Shown here piece by piece: positions 36,955-47,575 of a stretch of 64,000 nucleotides of DNA. The notes under the pieces are model-generated. The model saw only the letters and a program-made list of their open reading frames with translations, ran no database searches and was not told the origin of the DNA. Within the stretch, counting starts at the first letter, position 1. The number at the start of each line of letters is the position of its first letter. The translations under genes were made by a program, and so were the position numbers. Source of the DNA: Rhizobium sp. 32-5/1 (GTDB lineage: Bacteria; Pseudomonadota; Alphaproteobacteria; Rhizobiales; Rhizobiaceae); NCBI RefSeq assembly GCF_029537235.1, contig NZ_CP120638.1, positions 1 through 64,000 on the forward strand. Reading direction: 5' to 3'.

Positions 36955-37449
36955 GTGTTGGACAAGCCGCGACTCGATCCGTTGACCTACCGCGATGCCA
37001 TGAGCCGGCTCGCGGCGCATGTGCAGGTCGTCACGGCCGCCAAGGATGGCGAGCGTCGCGGCGTGACAGTGACGGCCGCATGTTCGGTCTCGGACAATCC
37101 TCCGACCCTTCTGGTCTGCCTGAACGGCGCCAATCCGCGAAACGCCATTTTCTCCCTCGGCGGCAGCTTTGCGCTCAATCTTCTTTCGGCCGACGAGACC
37201 GATATTGCCCATGCTTTTTCAGGGCGCGATCAACTGGATTCGGCCCTGCGTTTTTCAAGGGCCGCCTGGACGACACTGGAGACCGGCTCTCCGGTGTTGA
37301 CGAACGCCGCAGCAGCTTTTGACTGCCGGATCATCGATGTGAAGACGGTTGCGACACATATCGTGCTGTTCGGCGAAGTCGTCGCCGTGAAGCTCGGCGA
37401 AAAGAAACCGGCTCTGCTTTATCTGGACCGGAGCTACCGCACGCTGTAG
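36955..37449 (+). CDS. Flavin reductase-like protein
   Basis: A 164-residue FMN-binding split-barrel protein of the flavin reductase group (HpaC/RutF type), which supplies reduced flavin to monooxygenases. GTG 36955 follows AGGAGA at the right distance; the longer upstream frame is antisense to the binding-protein gene and not credible. Seen: RLAAHVQVVTAA, GVTVTAACSVSDNPPTLLVCLN (flavin-binding), and FALNLLSADET. No partner monooxygenase is visible. It lies 23 bases before coxD and may be in that operon. Confidence 0.87.
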   Translation: MLDKPRLDPLTYRDAMSRLAAHVQVVTAAKDGERRGVTVTAACSVSDNPPTLLVCLNGANPRNAIFSLGGSFALNLLSADETDIAHAFSGRDQLDSALRFSRAAWTTLETGSPVLTNAAAAFDCRIIDVKTVATHIVLFGEVVAVKLGEKKPALLYLDRSYRTL

Positions 37450-37472
37450 GTTTTCCCAAGGGAGAACGCATC

Positions 37473-38402
37473 ATGACGTCATATCAAAGCGGGACGATAC
37501 CGGCCTCTATCGGTGAGACGATGGCGATGCTCGAATCGGGCGATTATCTGGCTGGAACTGCGCTGGCGACGGTGCTCTTTCTGTCGCTGCGCATGAAGCG
37601 GCCGCTGTTTCTGGAAGGCGAAGCCGGCGTCGGCAAGACGGAGATCGCCAAGGTTCTGGCTAAGGCACTGAACCGCCCGCTGATCCGACTGCAATGCTAC
37701 GAGGGTCTCGACGTCTCGTCTGCCGTCTATGAGTGGAACTATGCCGCGCAAATGCTGGAAATCCGTCTTTCCGAGGCATCCGGAACGACTGATCGATCGC
37801 GCATCGAAAGCGATATTTTTTCCGAGAGATACCTGATCCGCCGTCCGGTGCTGCAGGCGATTTCGGGTGAGCCCGGCAGTGCGCCAGTATTCCTGATCGA
37901 CGAACTGGATCGCACGGACGAGGCGTTCGAGGCGTTTCTGCTGGAAGTGCTTTCCGATTTTCAGGTGACGATCCCGGAACTCGGCACGATCCGCGCGCAA
38001 GAGCCGCCGATCGTCATCATCACGACAAACCGGACGCGCGAGGTGCATGATGCCCTTAAGCGCCGTTGCCTTTATCACTGGGTGGATTATCCGAGGGCAG
38101 AGCAGGAACTGGAGATCATCCGGCGCAAGGTTCCGGGCTGCAATGCGCTCCTTTCACAGGAAATCGTGGCCTATGTGCAGAAGCTGCGCACACTCGATCT
38201 CTTCAAGAATCCCGGCGTTGCCGAAACGATCGACTGGGCGACGGCCCTGACCGAACTCGACCGTCTGGCGCTCGATCCTGATACCATTGCCGATACGCTC
38301 GGCACCTTGTTGAAATACCAGGATGATATCGCCCGCATCGAAGGCAGCGAGGGGCGCCAAATCCTCGACGAGGTGCGGGCCGAACAACGGGCGGTGGGCT
38401 GA
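37473..38402 (+). CDS. coxD: CoxD-like MoxR-family AAA+ ATPase
   Basis: In CO-dehydrogenase clusters CoxD is an AAA+ chaperone that helps build the [CuSMoO2] centre, working with the VWA protein CoxE. Walker A GEAGVGKT is at 49-56 and Walker B FLIDELD has D143/E144; TTNRTREVHDALKRRC is the sensor/arginine-finger region. The 309-residue length fits. The coxE start follows two bases after its stop. In this window there is no coxMSL, so the client molybdoenzyme is unknown. Confidence 0.9.
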   Translation: MTSYQSGTIPASIGETMAMLESGDYLAGTALATVLFLSLRMKRPLFLEGEAGVGKTEIAKVLAKALNRPLIRLQCYEGLDVSSAVYEWNYAAQMLEIRLSEASGTTDRSRIESDIFSERYLIRRPVLQAISGEPGSAPVFLIDELDRTDEAFEAFLLEVLSDFQVTIPELGTIRAQEPPIVIITTNRTREVHDALKRRCLYHWVDYPRAEQELEIIRRKVPGCNALLSQEIVAYVQKLRTLDLFKNPGVAETIDWATALTELDRLALDPDTIADTLGTLLKYQDDIARIEGSEGRQILDEVRAEQRAVG

Positions 38403-38404
38403 TC

Positions 38405-39667
38405 ATGGAAGCCTTTGTTCAACAGTCTGAAAGCGCGGTGAGACGGCCGGAAGACGGACGCGTCCCAGATGAAGGGCGGCTGGCCGACAACATCGTCTTC
38501 TTTGCCCGCGTGTTGCGCAAGGCCGGCCTCAAGATCGGTCCAGGCGCCGTTGCCGATGCTATCAGGGCCGTGGCGCTGATTGGCATCGGCTCACGGGCGG
38601 AGTTTCACGCGGCGCTGCACAGCATCTTCGTCAAGCGGCACGAGGACAGTGCGGTCTTCGACGAGGCGTTCCGGTTGTTCTGGCGCTCGCGCGATCTTGT
38701 CGAGAAAATGATCGCGATGCTCTCGCCCAAGATGGCGGATCAGCGGGAGAAGGAAAAACGAAGGGCCGGCGAGGCGCGTGTCAGCGATGCGCTGTTTTCC
38801 GGCCAGGATGCAAGCCGGCCGCCGCGCGGCGAGCCCGAGGTCGAAATTGATGCGCGTTTTACCGCGTCCGGAGGCGAAGTGTTTCGCGAGACGGATTTTG
38901 CACAGATGACGGCCGTGGAGCTCGCAGCCGCGAAAAAGGCGCTCACGGGGCTCGTTCTGCCAATGGACCGCGTGACGACTCGGCGTTTTCAGGCCTCCCG
39001 CCGTCCGCGACGCATCGATCCGCGCGCCACGATGCGCGATGCGATGAAGACTGGCGGCGATCTCATCCTACCGCGCTTTCGCGAACCGAAGACCATCCAC
39101 CCGCCGCTTGTGGTGCTTGCCGACATTTCCGGCTCGATGAGCCAGTACACCCGCATCTTCCTGCATTTTCTGCATGTGCTGACGGAAAAGCGCCGGCGCG
39201 TACACGCTTTCCTGTTCGGCACGCAACTGACCAATGTGACGCGGCAGATGAAGAACCGAGATCCGGACCAGGCTATCGACGATTGCACGGGGGCGGTGCG
39301 GGACTGGTCGGGTGGCACGCGCATCGGCGAGACCCTGCATCTGTTCAACCGGCTCTGGGCGCGAAGAGTGCTCGGGCAGGGCGCTGTCGTGCTTTTTATA
39401 ACCGATGGGCTGGAGCGGGAAGACGTCGGCGATCTCGCGCGCGAGATGGATCGTCTGCACCGCTCGTGCCGCCGGCTCATCTGGCTGAACCCGCTGTTGC
39501 GGTTTGAGGGCTTTGAAGCACGCGCCCGTGGCGTCCGGGCCATGCTGCCGCATGTCGATGAATTCCGCGCCGTCCACAATCTGCAGGCCATCGCAGATCT
39601 CGTCGATGCGTTGTCAGGAACGCGCCGTGGCGAGTGCGACCCGCGCCGTTTCATGGGCCGGATATGA
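38405..39667 (+). CDS. coxE: CoxE-like VWA-domain protein
   Basis: A 420-residue partner of CoxD. The N-terminal half is charged (VRADNIVF-type region, then RREKEKRRAGEARVSD); the C-terminal half is a von Willebrand A domain with MIDAS residues D240-I-S-G-S and the conserved WSGGTRIGETLHLFN, followed by FITDGLER. MoxR/VWA pairs act as metal-centre assembly chaperones. Tight spacing on both sides marks it as part of the coxD-coxE-xdhC operon. Confidence 0.9.
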   Translation: MEAFVQQSESAVRRPEDGRVPDEGRLADNIVFFARVLRKAGLKIGPGAVADAIRAVALIGIGSRAEFHAALHSIFVKRHEDSAVFDEAFRLFWRSRDLVEKMIAMLSPKMADQREKEKRRAGEARVSDALFSGQDASRPPRGEPEVEIDARFTASGGEVFRETDFAQMTAVELAAAKKALTGLVLPMDRVTTRRFQASRRPRRIDPRATMRDAMKTGGDLILPRFREPKTIHPPLVVLADISGSMSQYTRIFLHFLHVLTEKRRRVHAFLFGTQLTNVTRQMKNRDPDQAIDDCTGAVRDWSGGTRIGETLHLFNRLWARRVLGQGAVVLFITDGLEREDVGDLAREMDRLHRSCRRLIWLNPLLRFEGFEARARGVRAMLPHVDEFRAVHNLQAIADLVDALSGTRRGECDPRRFMGRI

Positions 39668-39690
39668 GTTCGGAATCGAAGGGCTGTACC

Positions 39691-40026
39691 ATGCTCCAGA
39701 CACCATATGAAAACGATCCGCTGATGGTGGCCGAACGCTGGTTGAGGGACGGCCGGAAGGTTGCCATCGCCACTGTCATCGAGACTTGGGGCTCGGCGCC
39801 GCGCCCGGTCGGCAGTCATCTGGTGATCGATGTCGATGGCAATTTTCATGGCTCGGTCTCGGGCGGCTGCGTCGAGGGTGCGGTGATTAGCGAGGCGGTC
39901 GATGTCATCGAGCATGGACAGGCGAAGGTGTTGGACTTCGGCGTTGCGGACGAAACGGCATGGCGTGTCGGCCTGTCCTGTGGCGGCCGGATCCGCATCC
40001 ATGTTGCAAAACTGGGTGACGCATGA
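39691..40026 (+). CDS. XdhC/CoxI family, N-terminal domain protein
   Basis: A 111-residue protein corresponding to the first domain of XdhC/CoxI, which inserts sulfurated molybdenum cofactor into xanthine-dehydrogenase-type enzymes. Seen: TVIETWGSAPRPVGSHLVI and GSVSGGCVEGAVISEA, both signatures, and a late Cys (GLSCGGRI). ATG 39691 follows GAAGGG; an ATG at 39664 overlapping the coxE stop is an alternative. It overlaps the next gene by ATGA. The split into two genes looks natural, since each half has its own coupled start. Confidence 0.88.
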   Translation: MLQTPYENDPLMVAERWLRDGRKVAIATVIETWGSAPRPVGSHLVIDVDGNFHGSVSGGCVEGAVISEAVDVIEHGQAKVLDFGVADETAWRVGLSCGGRIRIHVAKLGDA

Positions 40027-40730
40027 GGACAGGTGATCTTTCCGCGCTCAATGCCGCGCGTTTGCGCCGGGAAGCCGTGCTGTCGATCACCCGACTTTCT
40101 GACGACAGCAGTGTCATCTTCCTTGAGGGTCAGGCGTCGCCGCCTGGCCTTGAGGATTCGGTTCGGCTTGCCTTCCGAAGTGGAAAATCCGCGTTAGTCG
40201 AAGCCACCGGAGAAGCGCTGTTTCTCAACGTCTATCTGCCGCCACCCCGCATCGTGGTTATTGGTGCCGTGCACATTTCCCAGGCGCTTGCGGTACTGAG
40301 TGCGATTGCAGGCTTTGATCTGCTCATCATCGATCCCCGCACAGCCTTCGCCACGCCGGAGCGTTTTGTCGGCGTTGATCTTGTCGCCGACTGGCCAGAG
40401 GACGTGTTGAAAATCCGTCAGCTTGATCCTTATACCGCGCTCGTCGCGGTGACCCATGACCCGAAGATCGACGATTTTCCCCTGAAAGCCGCTCTGGATT
40501 GTGGATGCTTTTATGTGGGCGCTCTGGGTAGCCGCAAAACCCATGCGAGCCGGGTGGAGCGGTTGCGGGCCAATGGCGTGGCGGAAGATGCCTTAGAGCG
40601 CATATCGGCACCGATCGGGCTCGATATCGGTGCCGCCAACCCGGCCGAAATCGCCGTCGCAATCCTTGCGGACATCATCGGCGCGTTCCGCTCCCGCGAC
40701 ATTTCGAGCGTGCCGGAGACTGCCGTATGA
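40023..40730 (+). CDS. XdhC/CoxI family, C-terminal Rossmann domain protein
   Basis: A 235-residue protein carrying the second XdhC domain. The nucleotide-binding Rossmann start is VVIGAVHISQAL (less glycine-rich than usual), then LLIIDPRTAFATPERF, ALVAVTHDPKIDD, and GALGSRKTHASRVERL with GLDIGAANPAEIAVAILADI. Together with the upstream half it reconstitutes XdhC. It overlaps the flanking genes by four bases on each side. Confidence 0.9.
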   Translation: MRTGDLSALNAARLRREAVLSITRLSDDSSVIFLEGQASPPGLEDSVRLAFRSGKSALVEATGEALFLNVYLPPPRIVVIGAVHISQALAVLSAIAGFDLLIIDPRTAFATPERFVGVDLVADWPEDVLKIRQLDPYTALVAVTHDPKIDDFPLKAALDCGCFYVGALGSRKTHASRVERLRANGVAEDALERISAPIGLDIGAANPAEIAVAILADIIGAFRSRDISSVPETAV

Positions 40731-42346
40731 AATTTGGTTCCGTTCCCGTCGCCCAAGCAGAAGGCTGCGTGCTGGGACATGCGGTTAAGCTTACAGGCCA
40801 GCGATTGCCCAAGGGGCATGTGCTGACGCGGGACGATATCGTTCTGCTGGGGGTGAGCGGCGTGATGGACGTTATCGTCGCGCGGCTGGATGCGGGCGAC
40901 CTGCTGGAGGATGTTGCGGCGCGCCAGCTTGCGGCGGTGATCCGCCTCGACCACATGCGCGCGTCGGAGGCGGCTACAGGGCGCGTGAACATATACGCGA
41001 CTGTGGACGGCCTATTCATGCCTGATGTTGCTGTGGTCGATCGTTTGAACCGGATCCATCCGGCGATCACCCTTGCTTGTCTTGCCGATCATAAGCCCGT
41101 ACGCGCCGGCGATATGGTGGCGACCGTCAAGATCATTCCGCTGGCCGTCGCTGGCGCCGCTGTCGAGCAGGCTCGTGCGCTGCTTGGGTCTGCATCGGCC
41201 TTTGCCGTCAAACCCTTCATGTCCAAGCGGGTGACGCTTGTCGCTACCACGCTGCCATCGCTTAAGCACGGCGTGATGGATAAGACGCGGCGGATTCTGG
41301 AGGATCGGCTTCTCCCATCGAAAAGCACGCTTGTGGAGGAACTGCGCGTAAAGCACGACGCGGATGCCATTGCGCAGACAATCAAAAAAGCGGCTGTCAC
41401 CTCCGACCTGATCATCATCTTCGGCGCCTCGGCGGTTGCCGACCAAGATGACGTGCTGCCGGCGGGCTTGCGGCTTGCCGGCGGTGTGGTGGATTATCTC
41501 GGCATGCCGGTCGATCCGGGTAACCTGATCGTCGTCGGCCGTGTTGGCGATATTCCGGTCTTAGGGGCACCCGGCTGCGCCCGCAGTCCCAGGGAAAACG
41601 GTTTTGACTGGGTCCTGAACCGCATTCTGGTGGGGGAGCAGCCATCGGCGTACGATATTTCGGGCATGGGCGTCGGCGGCTTGCTGATGGAAATACCGAC
41701 CAGGCCGCGGCCGCGCGAACGGTCGCAGGGAGAGGAAAAGCTGGTAAGCGTTGAGATTGTCGTGCTCGCGGCCGGCAAGGCAAGCCGCATGGGGGCGTCT
41801 GGCCATCACAAGTTGCTGGCCGAATTCGAGGGTGTGCCGATGGTCCGCAAGGCGGTGGAAGCAGCCATGTGTGCGGCCGAATCACGGGTCATCGTCGTCA
41901 CCGGGCATCGCGCGGTGGAGATCATCGACGTCCTCAAGGGGCTTGATATTGCGACCGAATACAATGACCAATACGCCGATGGCATGGCGACCTCGTTGAA
42001 AACGGGGCTCAATTCCGTCGATCCCAAAACAAGCGGGCTTCTGGTGATGCTCGCCGACATGCCGGGAATTGACGCGGGGCACCTGCGCCGGATGATTACC
42101 GCTTTTACCGAAGCGAATGGGGAAGCCGTGGTGCGTGCCAGCCATGACGGCAAACGCGGCAATCCGGTCATTCTTCCGCGGGCGACGTTCGCAGCAATTG
42201 GGAATCTGCAGGGTGATGTCGGCGCGCGCCACGTCATCGAAACCTGCGGACTGCCGATCATCGATATCGAACTCGGGTCGGCCGCTCATCTGGATCTGGA
42301 TACAACCGATGCCGTGCTCGCGGCCGGTGGAGTTTTGAAAGGGTAA
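40727..42346 (+). CDS. MoeA-like / MocA-like molybdenum cofactor fusion protein
   Basis: A 539-residue two-domain protein. Residues 1-340 resemble the molybdopterin-binding (MoeA/MogA) fold used for cofactor handling (TLPSLKHGVMDKTRRILEDR; IIIFGASAVADQDDVLPAG). Residues 341-539 are a nucleotidyltransferase of the MobA/MocA group with VLAAGKASRMG at 346-356 and LVMLADMPGID. MocA makes the cytosine dinucleotide form of the cofactor used by Mo-hydroxylases. It is the last gene of the maturation operon. Confidence 0.88.
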   Translation: MKFGSVPVAQAEGCVLGHAVKLTGQRLPKGHVLTRDDIVLLGVSGVMDVIVARLDAGDLLEDVAARQLAAVIRLDHMRASEAATGRVNIYATVDGLFMPDVAVVDRLNRIHPAITLACLADHKPVRAGDMVATVKIIPLAVAGAAVEQARALLGSASAFAVKPFMSKRVTLVATTLPSLKHGVMDKTRRILEDRLLPSKSTLVEELRVKHDADAIAQTIKKAAVTSDLIIIFGASAVADQDDVLPAGLRLAGGVVDYLGMPVDPGNLIVVGRVGDIPVLGAPGCARSPRENGFDWVLNRILVGEQPSAYDISGMGVGGLLMEIPTRPRPRERSQGEEKLVSVEIVVLAAGKASRMGASGHHKLLAEFEGVPMVRKAVEAAMCAAESRVIVVTGHRAVEIIDVLKGLDIATEYNDQYADGMATSLKTGLNSVDPKTSGLLVMLADMPGIDAGHLRRMITAFTEANGEAVVRASHDGKRGNPVILPRATFAAIGNLQGDVGARHVIETCGLPIIDIELGSAAHLDLDTTDAVLAAGGVLKG

Positions 42347-42351
42347 TCGAT

Positions 42352-42669
42352 ATGGACAATGCTGCGATTGAGGAGATGTTCGAAACGCTCGGTCCCGTCA
42401 GCATCCGACGCATGTTTGGTGGAAAGGGTGTCTATGTCGACGGCCGGATTCTTGCCCTTGAGGTGGATGGCGAAATCCTGTTGAAGGCCGATGACATCAG
42501 CGCGCCTGAGTTCGAGGTCGCCGCAAGCCGTCAATGGGCCTATGACGGCAAGGGCAAACCGGTGCGGATGCCCTATTGGTCGGTTCCCGAGGAGGCTTTC
42601 GATGATCCGGACGAGATGGCGCGCTGGGTAAGGCTTGCCTATGAGGCCGCCCTCAGGGCCAAGAAATAA
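42352..42669 (+). CDS. TfoX N-terminal domain protein
   Basis: A 105-residue protein consisting only of the TfoX N-terminal domain (VSIRRMFGGKGVYVDGRILALE, then PYWSVPEEAFDDPDEM). TfoX/Sxy regulates competence in gammaproteobacteria, but these short alphaproteobacterial proteins have no shown role. It begins six bases after the MocA fusion and could be a passenger of that operon. Cytosolic. Confidence 0.88.
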   Translation: MDNAAIEEMFETLGPVSIRRMFGGKGVYVDGRILALEVDGEILLKADDISAPEFEVAASRQWAYDGKGKPVRMPYWSVPEEAFDDPDEMARWVRLAYEAALRAKK

Positions 42670-42672
42670 CGA

Positions 42673-43092
42673 TCAGGCCTGCCTTGCCTTCAATGCCGCA
42701 ACGGCATCTTCCGCAAAGCGTGACAGCGGTTGAGGCAGGTTGTCGAGTGCGTACCAGCCGATATCCGAAAGCTTATCGGGTTCGGTCAGCCTTGGTTCGC
42801 CTGAGAAATTCTCCGTCACATAGATCAGCGAAACCCAGTGCTGGCGGTCGGCGGCTACAATCTGTTCGCTGACGCAGAGAAATTCGACCGAACCGATAGA
42901 CAGCCCGCTTTCCTCTTCGGCTTCGCGCACTGCACCGTCCCTGGAGAGCTCTAGGTGATCGACCTTGCCGCCAACGATGTTCCAGTGCCCGGATTCCGGC
43001 GCCTTCAATCGCTTGCAAAGCAAAAGCCTGCCGTCTTTTACAACGGCAAGCCCACATCCCACACCGGGGAAATCAATGCCTGGAAGGGCCAT
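42673..43092 (-). CDS. NUDIX hydrolase
   Basis: A 139-residue nucleoside-diphosphate-linked hydrolase. The NUDIX box GKVDHLELSRDGAVREAEEE then SGL is complete (G-x5-E-x7-REUxEExGU). Substrate could be a damaged nucleotide or ADP-sugar. It lies 16 bases after the helicase stop on the same strand, so probably is co-transcribed, and is convergent with the TfoX-like gene three bases away. Confidence 0.9.
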   Translation of the reverse strand: MALPGIDFPGVGCGLAVVKDGRLLLCKRLKAPESGHWNIVGGKVDHLELSRDGAVREAEEESGLSIGSVEFLCVSEQIVAADRQHWVSLIYVTENFSGEPRLTEPDKLSDIGWYALDNLPQPLSRFAEDAVAALKARQA

Positions 43093-43108
43093 GCGACAGC
43101 CTTACAGA

Positions 43109-44655
<1,547 letters not shown>

Positions 44656-44710
44656 AGGGAGATCTGTTTCCGTTCCGGTTCAATTGAACTCTGGTGTCTC
44701 GGCAATGCTT

Positions 44711-44756
44711 TGACTGCCGTCGTCGGGCCTATTAAGCCCAACGACGGATAAAGTCA
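44711..44756. promoter_or_regulatory. Long intergenic hairpin upstream of the helicase gene
   Basis: CCGTCGTCGGGC (44717-44728) pairs with GCCCAACGACGG (44736-44747) with one mismatch; TGACT and AGTCA extend it outward. There is no T-run on the minus strand, so it may be an mRNA leader structure or a weak terminator for the M23 gene. Confidence 0.5.
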
Positions 44757-44819
44757 AGAAATCCGGGCATTTCAGGGAAGGAACGGTAAATTTAAAGGGT
44801 GAACGACGGCTGGGCGCGG

Positions 44820-46156
44820 TCAGTTGATATATTGTGTCAATTTTATTCCGGCGTTAAGAAAACGCATCGGATCGACGGCTTGCCCGTTCAGGCGGACTTC
44901 ATAATGCAGATGCGGCCCGGTGGAGCGCCCGGTGCTTCCTGATTTCGCAATGGACTGGCCGGTCGAAATCTTGTCTCCGACGTTGACGAGAATGGTCGAC
45001 AGATGCGCGTAACGCGTCGTAATCCCGTTGCCGTGATCGATTTCGACCAAATTGCCATAGCCGCCTGTGCGGCCGGCTGTGATCACCATGCCGGGTCCTG
45101 TTGCATGGATCGCCGTACCGACGGGCGCACGAAAATCGATGCCGGCATGCAGGGCAAGGCGCCCCAGGAACGGATCGAGACGATTGCCGAAGCGGCTGGT
45201 AATATCGCTTGCGGGAGAGGGATTGTTGAAGGGCAGGCTTTTGGCCTGGGTGCGGGCACGCTCAAGCCGGACCAGCGCGCTGTCGAGCGCAACTAGCGAA
45301 TTGTCGAAGGCTTCTGTGGTTTCCGGCTCGACGAAGGGGCCGCCAATTGCGGTGTCATCGGAGAGAGGGGCAGCGAGTTCGGCAACTTCGCCCGTCGCGC
45401 GATCTTCCGGCTTGATTCTCGTTTTCGCCAGGATGGTGTCGATGGCGTTGGCTGTTTCAAAGGCACCTGTGGTCAAGGTCCTGATCCGCGCCACCTGATC
45501 GCGCTCGATGTCCTTCAGCGACAGCGTCACCCTGGAAAAAGCCGGTCGGCCCGATCCGACATTGTTTCCTGCGATCCCATTTGCGATGCGGACGGCGGCG
45601 CGTAAGCCGCAAGTGTTGTCCGTTTATCGGCTTTCGAGCCATCCAGTCCCATGAGGCGTTCGATTGCCTTCATGCCGCCGCTGGCATCGGCGCGTTTTTC
45701 GTAGGCCAGAGGGTTCGCGGTCGGCACCGGAATTTCGCCACTGGAAAGCCCAGAATCCTCGGCCCGCTCAAGAAGAGAGCCCAGCTTTCCATGCCGGGAG
45801 GACAGTGCCATCTGCTGCTCCAGCAGCTTTTCGACCTTTTCCTCAACGACCTGCTGATCGAGCAATTGCCGGCTCGTGACGCGATCGACCTGCGCGCGCA
45901 GGGCAGCGATCCGGTCTTCATATTCATACTGCATGCGTGCCTGCCGGGCCATCGTGCCGCCGATCAGGTCGTCGCGCAGGACGAGATAGGATGTCGCGGC
46001 GAAATAACCGATGGTGAAGACGCAAAGGAAGCAGACGGCCAGTGCTGCCATCCACGGCTCGACGATCATGTGACGGACCCGATCGCCGCTCGCCAGGATA
46101 ATGATGTGCTTTTGCGTACGTTTGCCGAAGACCCGGCTTTCCGATTGAGCACCCAC
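44820..46156 (-). pseudogene. M23-family metallopeptidase with N-terminal membrane anchor, frame broken by one base
   Basis: The first part (46156 to 45527) has one membrane segment (PWMAALAVCFLCVFTIGYFA) and a long coiled coil (about 75-130). The second part (GTG 45530 to 44820) continues the coiled coil and ends in a LytM/M23 peptidase domain with LHAGIDFRAPVG (zinc His and Asp) and HLHYEV (HxH). Adding one base to the run of five at 45536-45540 fuses them as DRLFSRVTLSLKD, about 445 residues, the normal architecture of rhizobial cell-wall endopeptidases of this type. It acts on peptidoglycan in the periplasm or regulates amidases. Confidence 0.88.
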
Positions 46157-46260
46157 TAGATCACCCCCGAAACCTGCGATTCTCGCCGTCCTTATGGTTG
46201 GGGATTAGATACTGTTAAGGTTAATAAAGGCTTGCCGGCGCAGGCGCGCTACCATTGCTG

Positions 46261-47088
46261 TCAGTTGTTCACGGACGCCGTCATGGAACGATAGAACGAC
46301 GGCGTCAGGCCGGCTTCGGCACGGGCAATGTCGTTGAACGGTGCTTTCAAAGGACCACGAAAATTCGCCCGCACCAGTGCCTGAAAAGTCGCGGCCGGAT
46401 CGCGTTTTTCGCGGGCACAGAGAAAGCGGAACCACTTGGCTCCCACCGCCACATGGCCTTTTTCGTCGTGGTAGATGATATTGAGCACTGCAGCGCTGTC
46501 GTGGTCTCCGACCTCGCGCATCCTGGCCTGCAGTGCGGGGGTAACATCCAGACCACGCGCTTCGAGAATCAGCGGGACAACCGCAAGCCGCGTCGTCAGG
46601 TCGTTGCGGGTATCGTGGGCTGCCTGCCACAGCCCGTCATGGGCGGGCAGGTCGCCATAGTCCGCGCCCATCTGGCGCAAGCGATCACGCACCAGGCGAA
46701 AATGCTTCGCTTCCTCAAAGGCCACGCGCATCCAACCGTCGAAAAAGGAATTCGGAACCGGTTCCGTCACGAAGCGGGCAACGATATCGAGTGCAAGGTC
46801 GATGGCATTCAATTCAATATGGGCAATGGCGTGCATCAGGGCAATGCGGCCACGCTCCGTGGTCAGCGCCCGTTTTGCGACCTGCCGGGGCGGAATGAGT
46901 TCCGGCTTTTCCGGCCGACCCGGCCGATCCGGAACCGTAGTGTCGAGCGGGGAGCGCAGGGACAGCGTCCGCTCTGACCAGCGCCTGGCGGTTTCCTGCG
47001 CAAGTTCGGTCTTCAGGTCGAGGTCGTCGGCCCGGATTGCCCGGGCAGCGCCGTCACGCAGGCTGCGGATTGCGGCAAACTCGCTCAT
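46261..47088 (-). CDS. DUF455 ferritin-like protein
   Basis: A 275-residue helical protein of the DUF455 family. Metal-binding helices are suggested by HIELNAIDLALD, FEEAKHFRLVRDR and YHDEKGHVAVGAKWF, the Glu/His pattern of di-iron ferritin-like folds. Enzymatic role unknown. ATG 47088 used; a GTG two codons upstream is possible. It starts 21 bases after the bcp stop on the same strand. Confidence 0.87.
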   Translation of the reverse strand: MSEFAAIRSLRDGAARAIRADDLDLKTELAQETARRWSERTLSLRSPLDTTVPDRPGRPEKPELIPPRQVAKRALTTERGRIALMHAIAHIELNAIDLALDIVARFVTEPVPNSFFDGWMRVAFEEAKHFRLVRDRLRQMGADYGDLPAHDGLWQAAHDTRNDLTTRLAVVPLILEARGLDVTPALQARMREVGDHDSAAVLNIIYHDEKGHVAVGAKWFRFLCAREKRDPAATFQALVRANFRGPLKAPFNDIARAEAGLTPSFYRSMTASVNN

Positions 47089-47108
47089 TCGCACGTCCCT
47101 CGGCGCAT

Positions 47109-47575
47109 TCAGAGCGCCTTGACGGCGTTAAGAACATCTTCGGCATGTCCGGGGACCTTGACCTTTTCCCAAACCTTGGCAACCTTGCCCTCAGCATCGA
47201 TCAAGACAGTTGTACGGTCAACGCCCATATATTTGCGGCCGTACATGCTTTTTCCACCCAGACCCCATAGGCGGTCAGCGTTGCCTTTTCTTCGTCCGAA
47301 GCCAGAATTACGGACAGCGCATGTTTCTTTGCGAACTTGTCATGGCTTTTCACAGAATCCGGCGATAGCCCGATCACGACCGCGCCGGCGGCTTCGAAGC
47401 TGTCGGCGAGGGCGGTGAACGCGATCGATTCGGCCGTGCACCCGCTGGTGTCGTCCTTTGGATAGAAGAAGAGCACCACGGCCTTGCCTTTAAATTGCGC
47501 AAGCGAGACCGTTCCGCCCCCGTCACGGGGCAAGCTAAAGTCCGGGGCCGGCGAGTCGATGGTCAATTCAGTCAT
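47109..47575 (-). pseudogene. bcp: Thiol peroxidase of the Bcp/PrxQ type, frame broken by one base
   Basis: Reduces peroxides using thioredoxin. Peroxidatic Cys46 is in DDTSGCTAES; FFYPKDDTSG and VIGLSPDSVKSHDKFA are family blocks. The open frame stops at 47201 with unrelated residues after YGVWVEK. Adding one base to the five-base run at 47249-47253 restores SMYGRKYMGVDRTTVLIDAEG and a natural C-terminus ending in LNAVKAL at 47109, giving 155 residues, the usual length. Hence one gene with a one-base deletion. Confidence 0.9.

Noticed and set aside
39691..40730. XdhC split in two genes considered as an eleventh frameshift
   Set aside because: Each half has a natural end and the second has its own coupled ATG; joining them would need loss of a clean stop, and split XdhC genes are usual in this group.
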